Part shown: piece by piece, positions 1-8,483 of the stretch | Layout: each line of letters begins with the position of its first letter | How positions within the stretch are numbered: the stretch's first letter is position 1 | Origin: Streptomyces sp. NBC_01591 | Lineage (GTDB): Bacteria > Actinomycetota > Actinomycetes > Streptomycetales > Streptomycetaceae | NCBI RefSeq assembly: GCF_035918155.1 | Contig: NZ_CP109327.1 | Location: forward strand, 1,302,001 to 1,366,000 | Length of the DNA: 64,000 bases | Reading direction: 5' to 3' | Made by a program: the position numbers and the translations under genes | Notes under the pieces: generated by a model | Seen by the model: the letters and a program-made list of their open reading frames with translations, nothing else | The model's database searches: none | What the model was told of the DNA's origin: nothing

Positions 1-152
1 AGGCCGCCGAGGTGAATGCGCGCGAGTACGACGCGTACCTCTCGGCCAACCGCATGTGCGAGATCGGAATGGACCGGGCCACGGGGCATTCGTACTACTC
101 GGTGCTGATGGAGTTGGAACGGGCCACCCGGCCGGGGGCTGTGGTGCGCTGA
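1..152 (+). CDS. C-terminal end of an unrecognised protein (partial)
   Basis: The reading frame enters from the left edge and ends at a TGA at 150-152, giving about 49 residues with strong G/C third positions. The tail ends in [14 protein letters not shown] recognise no family from this piece. It is followed by a strong hairpin terminator, which supports it being the true end of a transcription unit. Confidence 0.6.
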   Translation, partial: AAEVNAREYDAYLSANRMCEIGMDRATGHSYYSVLMELERATRPGAVVR

Positions 153-189
153 TCACCGGGGCCGTTCGGCCCCGCAGTCGCCCTGGATC

Positions 190-230
190 GCCGGGCGGGC
201 TCGACGTATTCGAGCCCGCCCGGCCTTTTT
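190..230 (+). terminator. Rho-independent terminator
   Basis: A perfect 14-base inverted repeat (190-203 and 211-224) surrounds a 7-base loop and is followed by a C and five T. It closes the upstream transcription unit. Confidence 0.9.
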
Positions 231-399
231 GTGGGCACATCCCGGGCGCATTCCGGGTGCATCCCGGGTGCACGAAAGTCCATGGTTTCGGAACGGGAGT
301 CCAATCGCTCCCCTTGCGCAACCGCAGACCCAACTACCAAGGTCCTTACCGAGGTTCATTCATCAGCCGCGCACGTCAGACCCCCTTTCTGGAGGATCG

Positions 400-1851
400 A
401 TGAACGACGCAGCACAGCAGAACGACGGTACGCAGGGCGGCGACGAGGGTTCCATGAGCCGCCGCTCGGTGCTCTGGACGACCGCCGGAGTGGCCGGCGC
501 CGGGCTGGGACTCGGCGCCCTCGGCAGTTCCTCCGCGGCAGCCGCCCCCGGCCAGGGCCCGGAGGCCACTGCCGCGGACGGGTCGGCCACGCCGAAGCGC
601 CAGGGCAGGACCATGGTGGGGGTCCCCTTCGACCGGCGCTCCACGGTCCGGGTCGGCATCGTCGGCCTCGGCAATCGCGGTGGCAGCATGATCGATCTCT
701 TCCTCGCCATCAGTGGTGTACAGGTCGTCGCCGTCTGCGATCCGGTCAAGGCCAAGGCGCAACGGGCCGCCGCGAAGGTGACCGCCGCGGGTCAGCCGGC
801 GCCCGCCGTCTACACCAACGGCGAGGACGACTACGAGAACCTCTGCAAGCGCGGAGACATCGACTTCGTCTATGTGGCAACGCCTTGGGACTTCCACTTC
901 CAGATGGCGAAGACCGCCATGCTGAACGGCAAGCATGTCGGCGTGGAGTGTCCGATCGCGCTCCAGCTCGACCAGCTCTGGGAGCTGGTCGACCTGTCCG
1001 AGCGCACCAGGCGCCACTGCATGCAGCTGGAGAACTGCTGCTACGGGAAGAACGAGATGCGGGTGCTGCGCATGGCGCATGCCGGTCTCTTCGGTGATCT
1101 GCTGCACGGCGCGGGCGCTTACAACCACGATCTGCGTGGCCTGATGTTCGACCCGGACTACTACGAGGGCCCCTGGCGCAGGCTGTGGCACACCCGGCTG
1201 CGTGGCGATCTCTACCCCAACCACGGGTTCGGCCCGGTCGCCAACTACATGGACATCAACCGCGGCGACCGTGCGGTGAGCATCACCAGTGTCGGTTCCC
1301 CGTCCCTCGGACTCGCCGAGTACCGCGAGAAGAACATGCCGGCCGGCGACCCGAGCTGGAAGGAGACCTATATCGAGTCCGACCGGACCATCAGTCTCGT
1401 CCAGACCGCCAAGGGACGGGTCATCCGGCTGGAGCACGATGTGTCCACTCCGCATCCGTACTCGCGGATCAACAGCCTCGGCGGCACGAAGGGCGTCTTC
1501 GAGGACTACCCCGCCCGTATCTACATCGAGCCCGACCACACCAACGACAGCTGGGGCGACTTCGCCAAGTACCAGGAGTGGGACCACTGGCTGTGGAAGG
1601 AACACGCCAACCCGCCCGGCGGCCACGGCGGTATGGACTACATGCTGGTGTTCCGGCTGATGCAGTGCATGCGGCTCGGCCTCGTCCCCGACTTCGATGT
1701 GTACGACGCGGCGACCTGGACGTCGCCCGTGCCGCTCAGCCACCTGTCCATCAAGGCGAAGGGCGCGCCGCAGCAGATCCCGGACTTCACCCGCGGTGAG
1801 TGGAAGAAGGCCCGCTCCGGCATGGACTCGGAGAACCCCGAGAAGGCCTGA
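400..1851 (+). CDS. TAT-exported Gfo/Idh/MocA-type protein of the GH109 class
   Basis: This 483-residue protein starts at ATG 400, with GGAGG at 391-395; the frame stays open upstream but has no better start. Residues 20-50 form a twin-arginine signal (SRRSVL, then a hydrophobic stretch rich in Ala and Gly). The Rossmann motif [10 protein letters not shown] lies near residues 84-93. Downstream, [26 protein letters not shown] and a [15 protein letters not shown] block match the layout of the NAD-dependent GH109 alpha-N-acetylgalactosaminidases. Members hydrolyse glycosides by transient oxidation using bound NAD. TAT export fits a protein that must fold around NAD before secretion. The actual sugar substrate cannot be read from sequence. 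It stands alone, followed by a hairpin. Confidence 0.85.
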   Translation: MNDAAQQNDGTQGGDEGSMSRRSVLWTTAGVAGAGLGLGALGSSSAAAAPGQGPEATAADGSATPKRQGRTMVGVPFDRRSTVRVGIVGLGNRGGSMIDLFLAISGVQVVAVCDPVKAKAQRAAAKVTAAGQPAPAVYTNGEDDYENLCKRGDIDFVYVATPWDFHFQMAKTAMLNGKHVGVECPIALQLDQLWELVDLSERTRRHCMQLENCCYGKNEMRVLRMAHAGLFGDLLHGAGAYNHDLRGLMFDPDYYEGPWRRLWHTRLRGDLYPNHGFGPVANYMDINRGDRAVSITSVGSPSLGLAEYREKNMPAGDPSWKETYIESDRTISLVQTAKGRVIRLEHDVSTPHPYSRINSLGGTKGVFEDYPARIYIEPDHTNDSWGDFAKYQEWDHWLWKEHANPPGGHGGMDYMLVFRLMQCMRLGLVPDFDVYDAATWTSPVPLSHLSIKAKGAPQQIPDFTRGEWKKARSGMDSENPEKA

Positions 1852-1857
1852 CCGGCC

Positions 1858-1919
1858 GATGCGACCGGGCAGGCCGGGTACGCGCCCTGCGGGGCCGGCC
1901 CGGCCTGCCCGTCCGCATC
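1858..1919 (+). terminator. Long hairpin after the GH109-like gene
   Basis: Nearly perfect 21-base arms (1858-1878 and 1899-1919) flank a 20-base GC-rich loop. There is no T-run, as is common for Streptomyces terminators. Confidence 0.6.
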
Positions 1920-1999
1920 GCGACCATGGCGCGACAGTGCTGTTCGTGGAGAAAACCAATTGCTCCGACCGACGTCCCGGGGCGAACCTTGCACGGTTT

Positions 2000-2059
2000 G
2001 AGTCATTCACCTCGATTCATTCACGGCAGTGATTCATCCACCGGCATTGATTCATCCAC
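2000..2059 (+). repeat. Four near-identical GATTCATYCAC direct repeats before the exporter operon
   Basis: Copies lie at 2000-2010 (GAGTCATTCAC), 2014-2024 (GATTCATTCAC), 2031-2041 and 2049-2059 (both GATTCATCCAC), spaced 14, 17 and 18 bases apart. They lie 34-93 bases before the start of the ABC exporter genes, in sequence much less GC-rich than its surroundings. They could be a multi-site operator or a short minisatellite; no regulator gene lies next to them. Confidence 0.5.
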
Positions 2060-2092
2060 CGAACAAGCCGTCACACCGAACCATGGGACGTC

Positions 2093-3964
2093 ATGCAGAT
2101 TCGCGATCTTCCCTACCCGGATCCCGGCGATCCCGATGTCCGGTCAGGCCCACGCTTCCTGCTCTGGCTCGGCCGCAATCAGCTCAAGGGCCAGCTCAAA
2201 TCGTTGTCCTGGGGCCTGCTGCACCAGTGCTCCATCGCAGGGCTGCCGCCCGCCGTCGGCCTCGCCGTCCAGGCGGTCGTCGACCGTTCCGGCAGCCGGC
2301 TCGCGTGGGCGGGCGGGCTGATCGCGGTCCTGGGCGTGCTGATCTCGCTGGGCGACGCCATGCTTCACCGGACGGCCGTCACCAACTGGATCACCGCCGC
2401 CGCCCGGGTCCAGCAGCTGCTGGCCCGCAAGACCGCCGAGCTCGGCTCGGCACTGACCCGCCGGGTCGCGGCCGGCGAAGTGGTCGCCGTATCCACCGGT
2501 GACGTCGAGAAGATCGGATGGTTCGTCGAGGCCCTCTCGCGGTTCGCCGCGGCCGCCGCCGCCCTGGTACTGATCTGTGCGGGGCTCCTGCTGTATCTGC
2601 CGTCGCTGGGCATCCTGGTGGCGGTCGCCGTGCCGTTGCTGGCCCTCGCCGTGCTGCCGCTGCTCCCCCGGGCCACCCGGCGCGCGGACCTCCAGCGCGA
2701 AAAGGCGGGCAAGGCCACGGAGCTGGCCTCGGACACCGTGGCGGGGCTGCGGGTGCTGCGCGGGATCGGCGGCGAGGAACTCTTCCTCGGCCGCTATCGG
2801 CGTGCCTCCCAGGAGGTCCGCGAGGCCGCGGTGCGCAGCGCGCGGATGTGGTCGTTGATCTCGGCCATCCAGGTGCTGCTGCCGGGCGTGCTGCTCATCT
2901 CACTGGTCGTGTACGGGGCGGTGCTGGCCCGGGACGGCCGGATCGAGGTCGGTCAGCTGGTCACGGTGTACAGCGCGGCGACGCTGATGCTGTTCCCGCT
3001 CCGCCACTTCGAGGAGATCGCGATGGCGTACTCCTTCTCGCGGCCCTCCGCCCAGCGTGCGGTCCGGGTGCTGTCGTTGCGCCGCACGGCCCAGCCGTCG
3101 ACCGTCGACGCCGCGCCGACCGGCGATCTGTACGACCCGGTCACCGGTCTGATGGCCCCGGCCGGCCTGTTCACCGCGGTGGTCTGCGGAGATCCGGACG
3201 AGGCGGGCCGGCTGGCCGAGCGGCTCGGCGGACACGCACATGTGGACGCGGACGAGGACGCGGTCGCTGCGGGGGCCGAGAGCGGCGCACCCGCCTGCGC
3301 GGACGAGGACGCCGCGGCGCGGAAGGCCCCGTCCGTTCTGCTCGGTGGCGTGCCGCTGGACGAACTCCCGCTGGACTCCGCCCGGACCGCCGTGCTGGTC
3401 CAGGACAAGGACCCGGTTCTGCTCTCGGGCACGCTGCGCGAACTGCTGGACGTTCCGTCATCCGGCCGGGTGACCGCCGAGGAGGCGCTGACGGCCGCGC
3501 AGTGCGGCGATGTGCTGGACTCCTTGGCGCAGGCGTCGCTCGCCGCGGACGGCGACCCGATGACGACCCGGATCACCGAACGCGGCCGCTCGCTCTCGGG
3601 CGGCCAGCGCCAGCGGCTCGCGCTGGCCCGCTCCTTGGTGACCGACCCGGAGGCGCTGGTTCTCGACGAGCCGACCTCCGCCGTCGACTCGCACACGGAG
3701 GCCCGGGTCGCCGCCGGAATCAAGGCCTTGCGCAAGGGCCGCACCACCGTGGCGTTCGCCTCGTCACCGTTGCTGCTCGACCTCGCGGACCGGGTGGTGC
3801 TGGTGCACCGGGGCACCGTCGTCGCGGTCGGCGGGCACCGTGAACTCCTGCACACGGACCCCCGCTACCGGGCGGTCGTGACACGTGAGACGGACGACGA
3901 GATCGCGGCCCCGACCTCTCGGGGCGCGACCGGAACGATCGAGGAAGTCGAGGAACGGGCATGA
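2093..3964 (+). CDS. ABC exporter half-transporter, P-loop-degenerate subunit
   Basis: This 623-residue half-transporter has an N-terminal six-helix exporter domain (about residues 15-330) followed by a nucleotide-binding domain. The signature LSGGQ (501-505) and Walker B LVLDE (522-526) are intact. The Walker A position (about 363-374, [12 protein letters not shown]) has no GxxGxGKS/T, and the switch His is replaced by Ser (VAFASSP). An acidic Ala/Asp/Glu-rich insertion follows the lost P-loop. The next gene has the opposite set of defects, so the two should form an obligate heterodimer with one working ATP site. The ATG at 2093 is the only good start, but its ribosome site is weak. The substrate is unknown; multidrug-, lipid- or peptide-type exporters share this layout. 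Confidence 0.85.
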   Translation: MQIRDLPYPDPGDPDVRSGPRFLLWLGRNQLKGQLKSLSWGLLHQCSIAGLPPAVGLAVQAVVDRSGSRLAWAGGLIAVLGVLISLGDAMLHRTAVTNWITAAARVQQLLARKTAELGSALTRRVAAGEVVAVSTGDVEKIGWFVEALSRFAAAAAALVLICAGLLLYLPSLGILVAVAVPLLALAVLPLLPRATRRADLQREKAGKATELASDTVAGLRVLRGIGGEELFLGRYRRASQEVREAAVRSARMWSLISAIQVLLPGVLLISLVVYGAVLARDGRIEVGQLVTVYSAATLMLFPLRHFEEIAMAYSFSRPSAQRAVRVLSLRRTAQPSTVDAAPTGDLYDPVTGLMAPAGLFTAVVCGDPDEAGRLAERLGGHAHVDADEDAVAAGAESGAPACADEDAAARKAPSVLLGGVPLDELPLDSARTAVLVQDKDPVLLSGTLRELLDVPSSGRVTAEEALTAAQCGDVLDSLAQASLAADGDPMTTRITERGRSLSGGQRQRLALARSLVTDPEALVLDEPTSAVDSHTEARVAAGIKALRKGRTTVAFASSPLLLDLADRVVLVHRGTVVAVGGHRELLHTDPRYRAVVTRETDDEIAAPTSRGATGTIEEVEERA

Positions 3965-5742
3965 TCGGCGTCGCAGAACCGACGTACGACCCGGCCGCGC
4001 CGGAGTCGGCGACGACCCTGCCGGTCGGCACCCCCACCACTGTACGGAGCTATGTACGGGAGCTGTTCCGGCGCCATCACGGGCGGTTCGCCGTGCTCGT
4101 CGCGTTCAACGCCATCGCGGTGATCGCGTCGATCGTCGGCCCGTATCTGCTGGGCGGGCTGGTCGAGGACCTGTCCGAGGGGGTGCGGGACCTCCATCTG
4201 GAGCGCACCGCCGGGGTGTTCGCGCTCGCGCTGATCGTGCAGACCGTGTTCACCCGGCTGATGCGTCTGCGCAGCGCGATGCTCGGTGAGGAAATGCTGG
4301 CCGATCTGCGCGAGGACTTCCTCGTACGGTCGGTCGGGCTGCCGCCGGGGGTGCTGGAGCGGGCCGGTACCGGCGATCTGCTCTCCAGGATCACCACGGA
4401 CATCGACCGGCTGGCCAATGCGATGCGCGAGGCGGTGCCGCAGCTGGCGATCGGCGTGGTGTGGGCGGGGCTGCTGCTTGCCGCCCTCACCGTGACGGCT
4501 CCGCCGCTGGCACTCTCGGTGCTGCTCGCCCTGCCCGTTCTGATCCTCGGCTGCCGCTGGTACTTCAAGCGGGCGCCGTCCGCGTACCGTTCGGAGGCCG
4601 CGGGTTACGCCGCGGTCGCCGCGATGCTGGCGGAGACCGTGGACGCCGGACGGACCGTGGAGGCGCACCGTCTGGGTGCGCGCCGGGTGGCGTTGTCGGA
4701 CCGGCGGATCAAGGAGTGGACGGCGTGGGAGCGGTACACCCTCTTCCTTCGTTCCGTGCTCTTCCCCGTCATCAACGTCACCTACGTGACGATTCTGGGC
4801 GCGGTGCTGATGCTCGGCGGCTGGTTCGTCATCGAGGGCTGGCTGACCGTGGGGCAACTGACGACGGGTGCGCTGCTGGCGCAGATGATGGTCGACCCGC
4901 TCGGTCTGATCCTGCGCTGGTACGACGAGTTGCAGGTCGCCCAGGTGTCGCTGGCGCGGCTGGTCGGGGTGCGGGACATCGAACCGGACGCGGGCGATGC
5001 GGAGGTCGTCCCGGACGGCCGTGATGTCCGGGCCGACGAGGTGCGCTTCGGGTACCGCGCCGGGCTGGACGTCCTGCACCGGGTGTCGCTGGACGTCGCA
5101 CCGGGTACGCGCCTCGCGCTGGTCGGCCCGTCCGGCGCCGGCAAGTCGACGCTGGGCCGGCTGCTGGCCGGGATCTACGCCCCGCGCACGGGCGAAGTGA
5201 CACTCGGCGGCGCCGAGTTGTCGCGGATGAAGGCGGAGGACGTGCGTACGCATGTGGCGCTGGTCAACCAGGAGCACCATGTGTTCGTCGGTTCGCTGCG
5301 GGACAACCTGCTGCTGGCCCGTACGGGCGCCGAGGACGCCGAGCTGTGGGCGTCGCTGGCGGCGGTCGACGCGGACGGCTGGGCGAGGGCACTGGAGGAG
5401 GGGCTGGGTACCGAGGTCGGCTCCGGCGGTCTGGCGCTGACTCCGGCTCAGGCCCAGCAGATCGCGCTGGCCCGGCTGGTCCTGGCCGATCCGCACACAC
5501 TGGTGCTGGACGAGGCGACATCGCTGCTGGACCCGCGGGCCGCCCGCCATCTGGAGCGTTCGCTGGCCCGGGTGCTGGACGGCCGTACGGTCGTGGCGAT
5601 CGCGCACCGGCTGCACACCGCTCACGACGCGGATGTGATCGCGGTGGTGGAGGGCGGCCGGATCAGTGAGCTGGGCAGTCATGACGACCTGGTGGCGGCG
5701 GACGGCGCGTACGCGGCGCTGTGGCGGTCCTGGCACGGCTGA
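3961..5742 (+). CDS. ABC exporter half-transporter, signature-degenerate subunit
   Basis: This 593-residue protein overlaps the previous gene by ATGA, implying coupled translation and equal amounts. After an N-terminal membrane domain (about 25-330), the ATPase domain has a perfect Walker [10 protein letters not shown] (389-397), Walker B LVLDE (514-518) and switch His (H549 in AIAHRL). The signature is lost: LTPAQ stands at 493-497 where LSGGQ is expected. Its Walker A, Walker B and His can therefore pair only with the intact signature of the partner. The gene ends just before a 30-base perfect palindrome. Cargo is unknown. Confidence 0.87.
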   Translation: MIGVAEPTYDPAAPESATTLPVGTPTTVRSYVRELFRRHHGRFAVLVAFNAIAVIASIVGPYLLGGLVEDLSEGVRDLHLERTAGVFALALIVQTVFTRLMRLRSAMLGEEMLADLREDFLVRSVGLPPGVLERAGTGDLLSRITTDIDRLANAMREAVPQLAIGVVWAGLLLAALTVTAPPLALSVLLALPVLILGCRWYFKRAPSAYRSEAAGYAAVAAMLAETVDAGRTVEAHRLGARRVALSDRRIKEWTAWERYTLFLRSVLFPVINVTYVTILGAVLMLGGWFVIEGWLTVGQLTTGALLAQMMVDPLGLILRWYDELQVAQVSLARLVGVRDIEPDAGDAEVVPDGRDVRADEVRFGYRAGLDVLHRVSLDVAPGTRLALVGPSGAGKSTLGRLLAGIYAPRTGEVTLGGAELSRMKAEDVRTHVALVNQEHHVFVGSLRDNLLLARTGAEDAELWASLAAVDADGWARALEEGLGTEVGSGGLALTPAQAQQIALARLVLADPHTLVLDEATSLLDPRAARHLERSLARVLDGRTVVAIAHRLHTAHDADVIAVVEGGRISELGSHDDLVAADGAYAALWRSWHG

Positions 5743-5751
5743 GCAGCCCGT

Positions 5752-5781
5752 CTGCCTCCCGGTCGGCCGACCGGGAGGCAG
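5752..5781. terminator. Perfect 30-base palindrome between convergent units
   Basis: Two 15-base arms (5752-5766 and 5767-5781, starting CTGCCTCCC) pair without a loop. It lies between the exporter operon and the minus-strand remnants, so it is probably a bidirectional terminator. Confidence 0.8.
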
Positions 5782-5823
5782 TGGCCGGTCCCCTCGGCGG
5801 GAGTGACCGGTCCGCGGGGACCG

Positions 5824-6320
5824 TCAGTCGCGCTTCGAGGCCCGTACGATCCGGGCCACGATCTCTGCCGCGACGGCCTCCACATCGGCGTCCACGACCA
5901 GGTCCACGTGGCCGTCCGGGTCCGCCGTGAAGACGGTCAGGCCTTCGTCGGTGACCTCGACCTTGCCGCGCTCGGTCGTGTAGAGGTTGGGGCGCAGCAG
6001 GGAGAGCGCGGTGATCGGGTCGTGCGGGACGCTCCACGGTTCGCCGGTGAAGCCGGTCCAGGCGTCGATCTCGCGGGCGAGCGCCGCACCGTACGCACCG
6101 GCTTCCCGGATCGCTTCGATGCCGGGCCGTTCGATGCGCAGCCGCGTGGTGATGTCCAGGCCGGTGACGACGGTGCGGATGCCGGAGTCGAAGACGATGC
6201 GGGCGGCGGTGATGTCGCTGACGATGTTGTGCTCGGCCTTGGCGCCGGGGCCGAAGCTGCCGCCCATCATGTACAGGGTGCGTACACCGGTGGTGAAGCG
6301 GTCGTCGCGGCGGATCGCGC
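5824..6320 (-). pseudogene. C-terminal fragment of an inosine-uridine nucleoside hydrolase
   Basis: Reading from 6320 down to the stop at 5824, the frame gives AIRRDDRFTTGVRTLYMMGGSF, then AEHNIVSD, AARIVFDSGI and VTGLDITTR. This is the conserved C-terminal half of the Ca-dependent inosine-uridine nucleoside hydrolases. The N-terminal DxDxxxDD metal site is absent. Immediately upstream the sequence changes, out of frame, into a sugar-ABC permease N-terminus, so a deletion joined two genes. The piece from ATG 6270 could be translated (148 residues) but would lack the active site. Confidence 0.8.
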
Positions 6321-6601
6321 GGGTTGATGACCAGGCTGAACAGCAGCGTCACGCGGACGCTCTGCCAGAACTGGCTGTCGGCGAAGAGGTCGGCGTAGTT
6401 GCCGAGGCCGACGAAGGTGGTGACGCCGTCCACGAGGCTGTGGTGGCGCAGGCTGCTGATGACGGCCATCGCGGCGGGCAGCAGTCGCAGTACGACGAGG
6501 GCGAGGAGGGCGGGGGCCAGGAAGTACAGGGCGGTCCTGCCCTGCGAGGTGGAGCGGCGGCGCGGGGAGCGCTTCGGGGTCCGGGGGGCTGTGGTGGTCA
6601 T
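6321..6601 (-). pseudogene. N-terminal fragment of a carbohydrate ABC permease
   Basis: The start at 6601 overlaps the stop of the binding-protein remnant by ATGA. The product begins MTTTAPRTPKRSPRR, then shows a first membrane helix (ALYFLAPALLALVVL) and the family pattern TTFVGLGNYADLF and FWQSVRVTLLFSLVIN. About 93 codons survive; the remaining five helices and the EAA loop are lost at the junction with the nucleoside hydrolase tail. Past the join the frame stays open only because of high GC. Confidence 0.8.
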
Positions 6602-7379
6602 CGCAGTCGCTCCCAGGTGGGCACGAGTTCTCCGGAGGCCTTCGCCAGCCGGGGTTCCACCGCCGAGCCGTTGCGGATGTCGGAGAACGCGGAGCCCAGG
6701 ACGGTCTCGAACTGGGTGTAGCCGATGCTGCGCGGCCGGCTGACGGCGGTGTGCGCGAGTTCGTAGCGCATGATCGTGGCCACTCCTGCGGTGCTCCTGG
6801 TGGCCTTGTGTTCCAGGTCCGCCGCGTAACGGTCGAAGGCCCGGCGGTTGGACGGGATGAGCGGGGATGCCTCGACGGTGCGGAGGCTGCCCTCGGTGGT
6901 CAGTGCGGCGTACTCCATGAACCGCTGGGCCGCTTCGGGGTGTTCGGCGTACGGGTTCACGCCCCAGGACCAGGAGTCGGTGGGGGTGACGGCACGGCCG
7001 CGGGCGAACTTCGGCTGCGGCGCGGTGCCCCAGGCGAAGTCCTTCAGCCCGGCGAAGGCGCCGAGGTTCCAGGGGCCGCCGACGAAGAACGGCACCCGGC
7101 CGGAGGTGAAGAGCGAGGAGAGCTGGTACGAGGGGACGCCGCGCGGTGACGATCCGTCGGCGAAGAGGGTGCGGTACCAGTTCAGGGCGTCGATCCAGCC
7201 CTGGGTGGTGAGAAGCCTCGGATGACCGCCCGGAACGTCTCGGGGGTCTCCGGGCCGAGGAACCGTACCGCTGTTCTGCCGTCCGCCGGGCGGCCGCCCG
7301 AGCAGCCCGCCAGGGCCGCGGCGGACGCCGCGGCGAGCGCGGCACCGAGCACGGTTCTGCGGCTTGGAGAGCTCGTCAT
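6598..7379 (-). pseudogene. Sugar-binding lipoprotein gene with an internal deletion and frameshift
   Basis: The N-terminus starts at ATG 7379, with GGAGAG before it, and carries a twin-arginine plus lipobox signal (SRR, then LAGC with Cys26). It runs for about 56 residues to FRAVIRGF. Near 7212 the frame changes and the sequence continues as the family's C-terminal half (TTQGWIDALNWYRTLF, GRVPFFVGGPWNL, AALTTEGSLRTVEASPLIP) to a stop at 6598. A normal member has roughly 420 residues; about 150 are missing. The broken protein cannot work as a receptor. Confidence 0.82.
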
Positions 7380-7392
7380 ACGGCTCTCCGGC

Positions 7393-7517
7393 CTGCGATG
7401 GACATCAAGTGGCGTTCGGCCGCACAGCTGCTGGTCGGCCGGCTCGACGGGGAGGGTACGGGGGCGGCCAGGGAGATCGTCCTGGCGCACCGGCTGGTAC
7501 CGCGCGAGTCCGCCTGA
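7393..7517 (+). pseudogene. C-terminal remnant of a LacI-family regulator
   Basis: On the plus strand a frame ending at TGA 7515-7517 reads DIKWRSAAQLLVGRLDG, then AAREIVLAHRLVPRESA. This is the usual end of LacI-type sugar-responsive repressors (ARLLLxRLxG...REIVLPxRLVxRES). Everything upstream, including the helix-turn-helix, is gone; the fragment abuts the ribosome-binding site of the divergent binding-protein remnant. It was presumably the local regulator of the lost uptake operon. Confidence 0.65.
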
Positions 7518-7553
7518 GTACACCGGCCCGGCTCCGGACGCCGGACGCGGCGG

Positions 7554-8345
7554 TCAGATGAAGTTCAGCGCGGCCGCCCCGCCCACTCCCCCGAGCACCA
7601 TGAACACCGGCATCAGCACCTTCAGCTCCACCCAGCTCCCGGCCCGGAACCGCATGGCCTTCGGCGGACCGATCGGGTACCAGCGCTTGCGGCCGATCGG
7701 GATGGGCCACAGGATCGGGCAGCCGGAGACGGTCAGCGCGTCACCGATGTCGTGGACGAGGGCGCCGAGCACGATGGGCAGCCCGAGCCAGAGGTACTCC
7801 TGGCCGGGGGCGGCGAAGAGCCAGTCCGAGCCGTTGCCCGGCTTGTCCAGGACGCCGGCCAGTATCCAGGCGCTGGTCGCGCCGAGCAGCCAGACCAGGA
7901 CGTCGCTGGACATCCGGGCGGCCCGCCACAGCAGCCCTTCGACCGCGAGCACCAGGTGGACGAAGAGGATCGCCAGGACCGCCCACCGGCCGCCGGTGAT
8001 CGCCGCGGCGGAGGCGCCGGCGCCGATCAGGACCGCCCACACCCAGGTGTGGGTCAGCGTCCGGTGGCCGCCGTTGCGGTTCGAGTCGCCGCGCATCCGG
8101 GTCGCCTTGTAGACGGCGTGCGAGAGCTTGTCGACGACCTCGCAGAGCCCCCGGGACACCGGCCCGAAGGCGCGCGAGATGGTCGCGGACTTGTGGTCGA
8201 GGTCCGGGGCCAGCGCGGCCCCGGCGCTGATCAGCGCCCCGACGACGAGGACGGGCCACGGCATCGCGTGGCCGGCGGCCGCCGCCGCCGCGCCCACCCC
8301 CAGCCAGGCCGCCGCCCCTGACAGAGAGTGTGCCGGTCCCATCAT
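7554..8345 (-). CDS. DUF457/YdjM-type metal-dependent hydrolase, membrane protein
   Basis: This 263-residue protein begins MMGPAHSLSG, the typical start of the LexA-binding, inner-membrane-associated hydrolase group. Conserved polar sites are H at residue 6, PDLDHKSAT, NGGHRTLTHTW and LVHDIGDALT, set among about five hydrophobic helices. Members carry a putative zinc site in the membrane; their reaction is not established. The gene is divergent from the helicase gene, with about 140 bases between them. Confidence 0.8.
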   Translation of the reverse strand: MMGPAHSLSGAAAWLGVGAAAAAAGHAMPWPVLVVGALISAGAALAPDLDHKSATISRAFGPVSRGLCEVVDKLSHAVYKATRMRGDSNRNGGHRTLTHTWVWAVLIGAGASAAAITGGRWAVLAILFVHLVLAVEGLLWRAARMSSDVLVWLLGATSAWILAGVLDKPGNGSDWLFAAPGQEYLWLGLPIVLGALVHDIGDALTVSGCPILWPIPIGRKRWYPIGPPKAMRFRAGSWVELKVLMPVFMVLGGVGGAAALNFI

Positions 8346-8483
8346 CGTTCTTCCCGCCCCCAGAGTCGTATCGCTGCCACTGCCGTTACGGCACGGCCGA
8401 GTTGAGTGGGAAGCCTATCGCCCATGATCTTCATACGGTCGTCCGGTTCCCTCATCCGGGCGGAAGGCAGGCAAGATGGGGGC

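Noticed and set aside
5663-7345. A 560-codon minus-strand frame through the decayed uptake locus
   Set aside because: It contains the true permease N-terminus in its middle, but the rest is out-of-frame sequence of the binding-protein and nucleoside hydrolase remnants.
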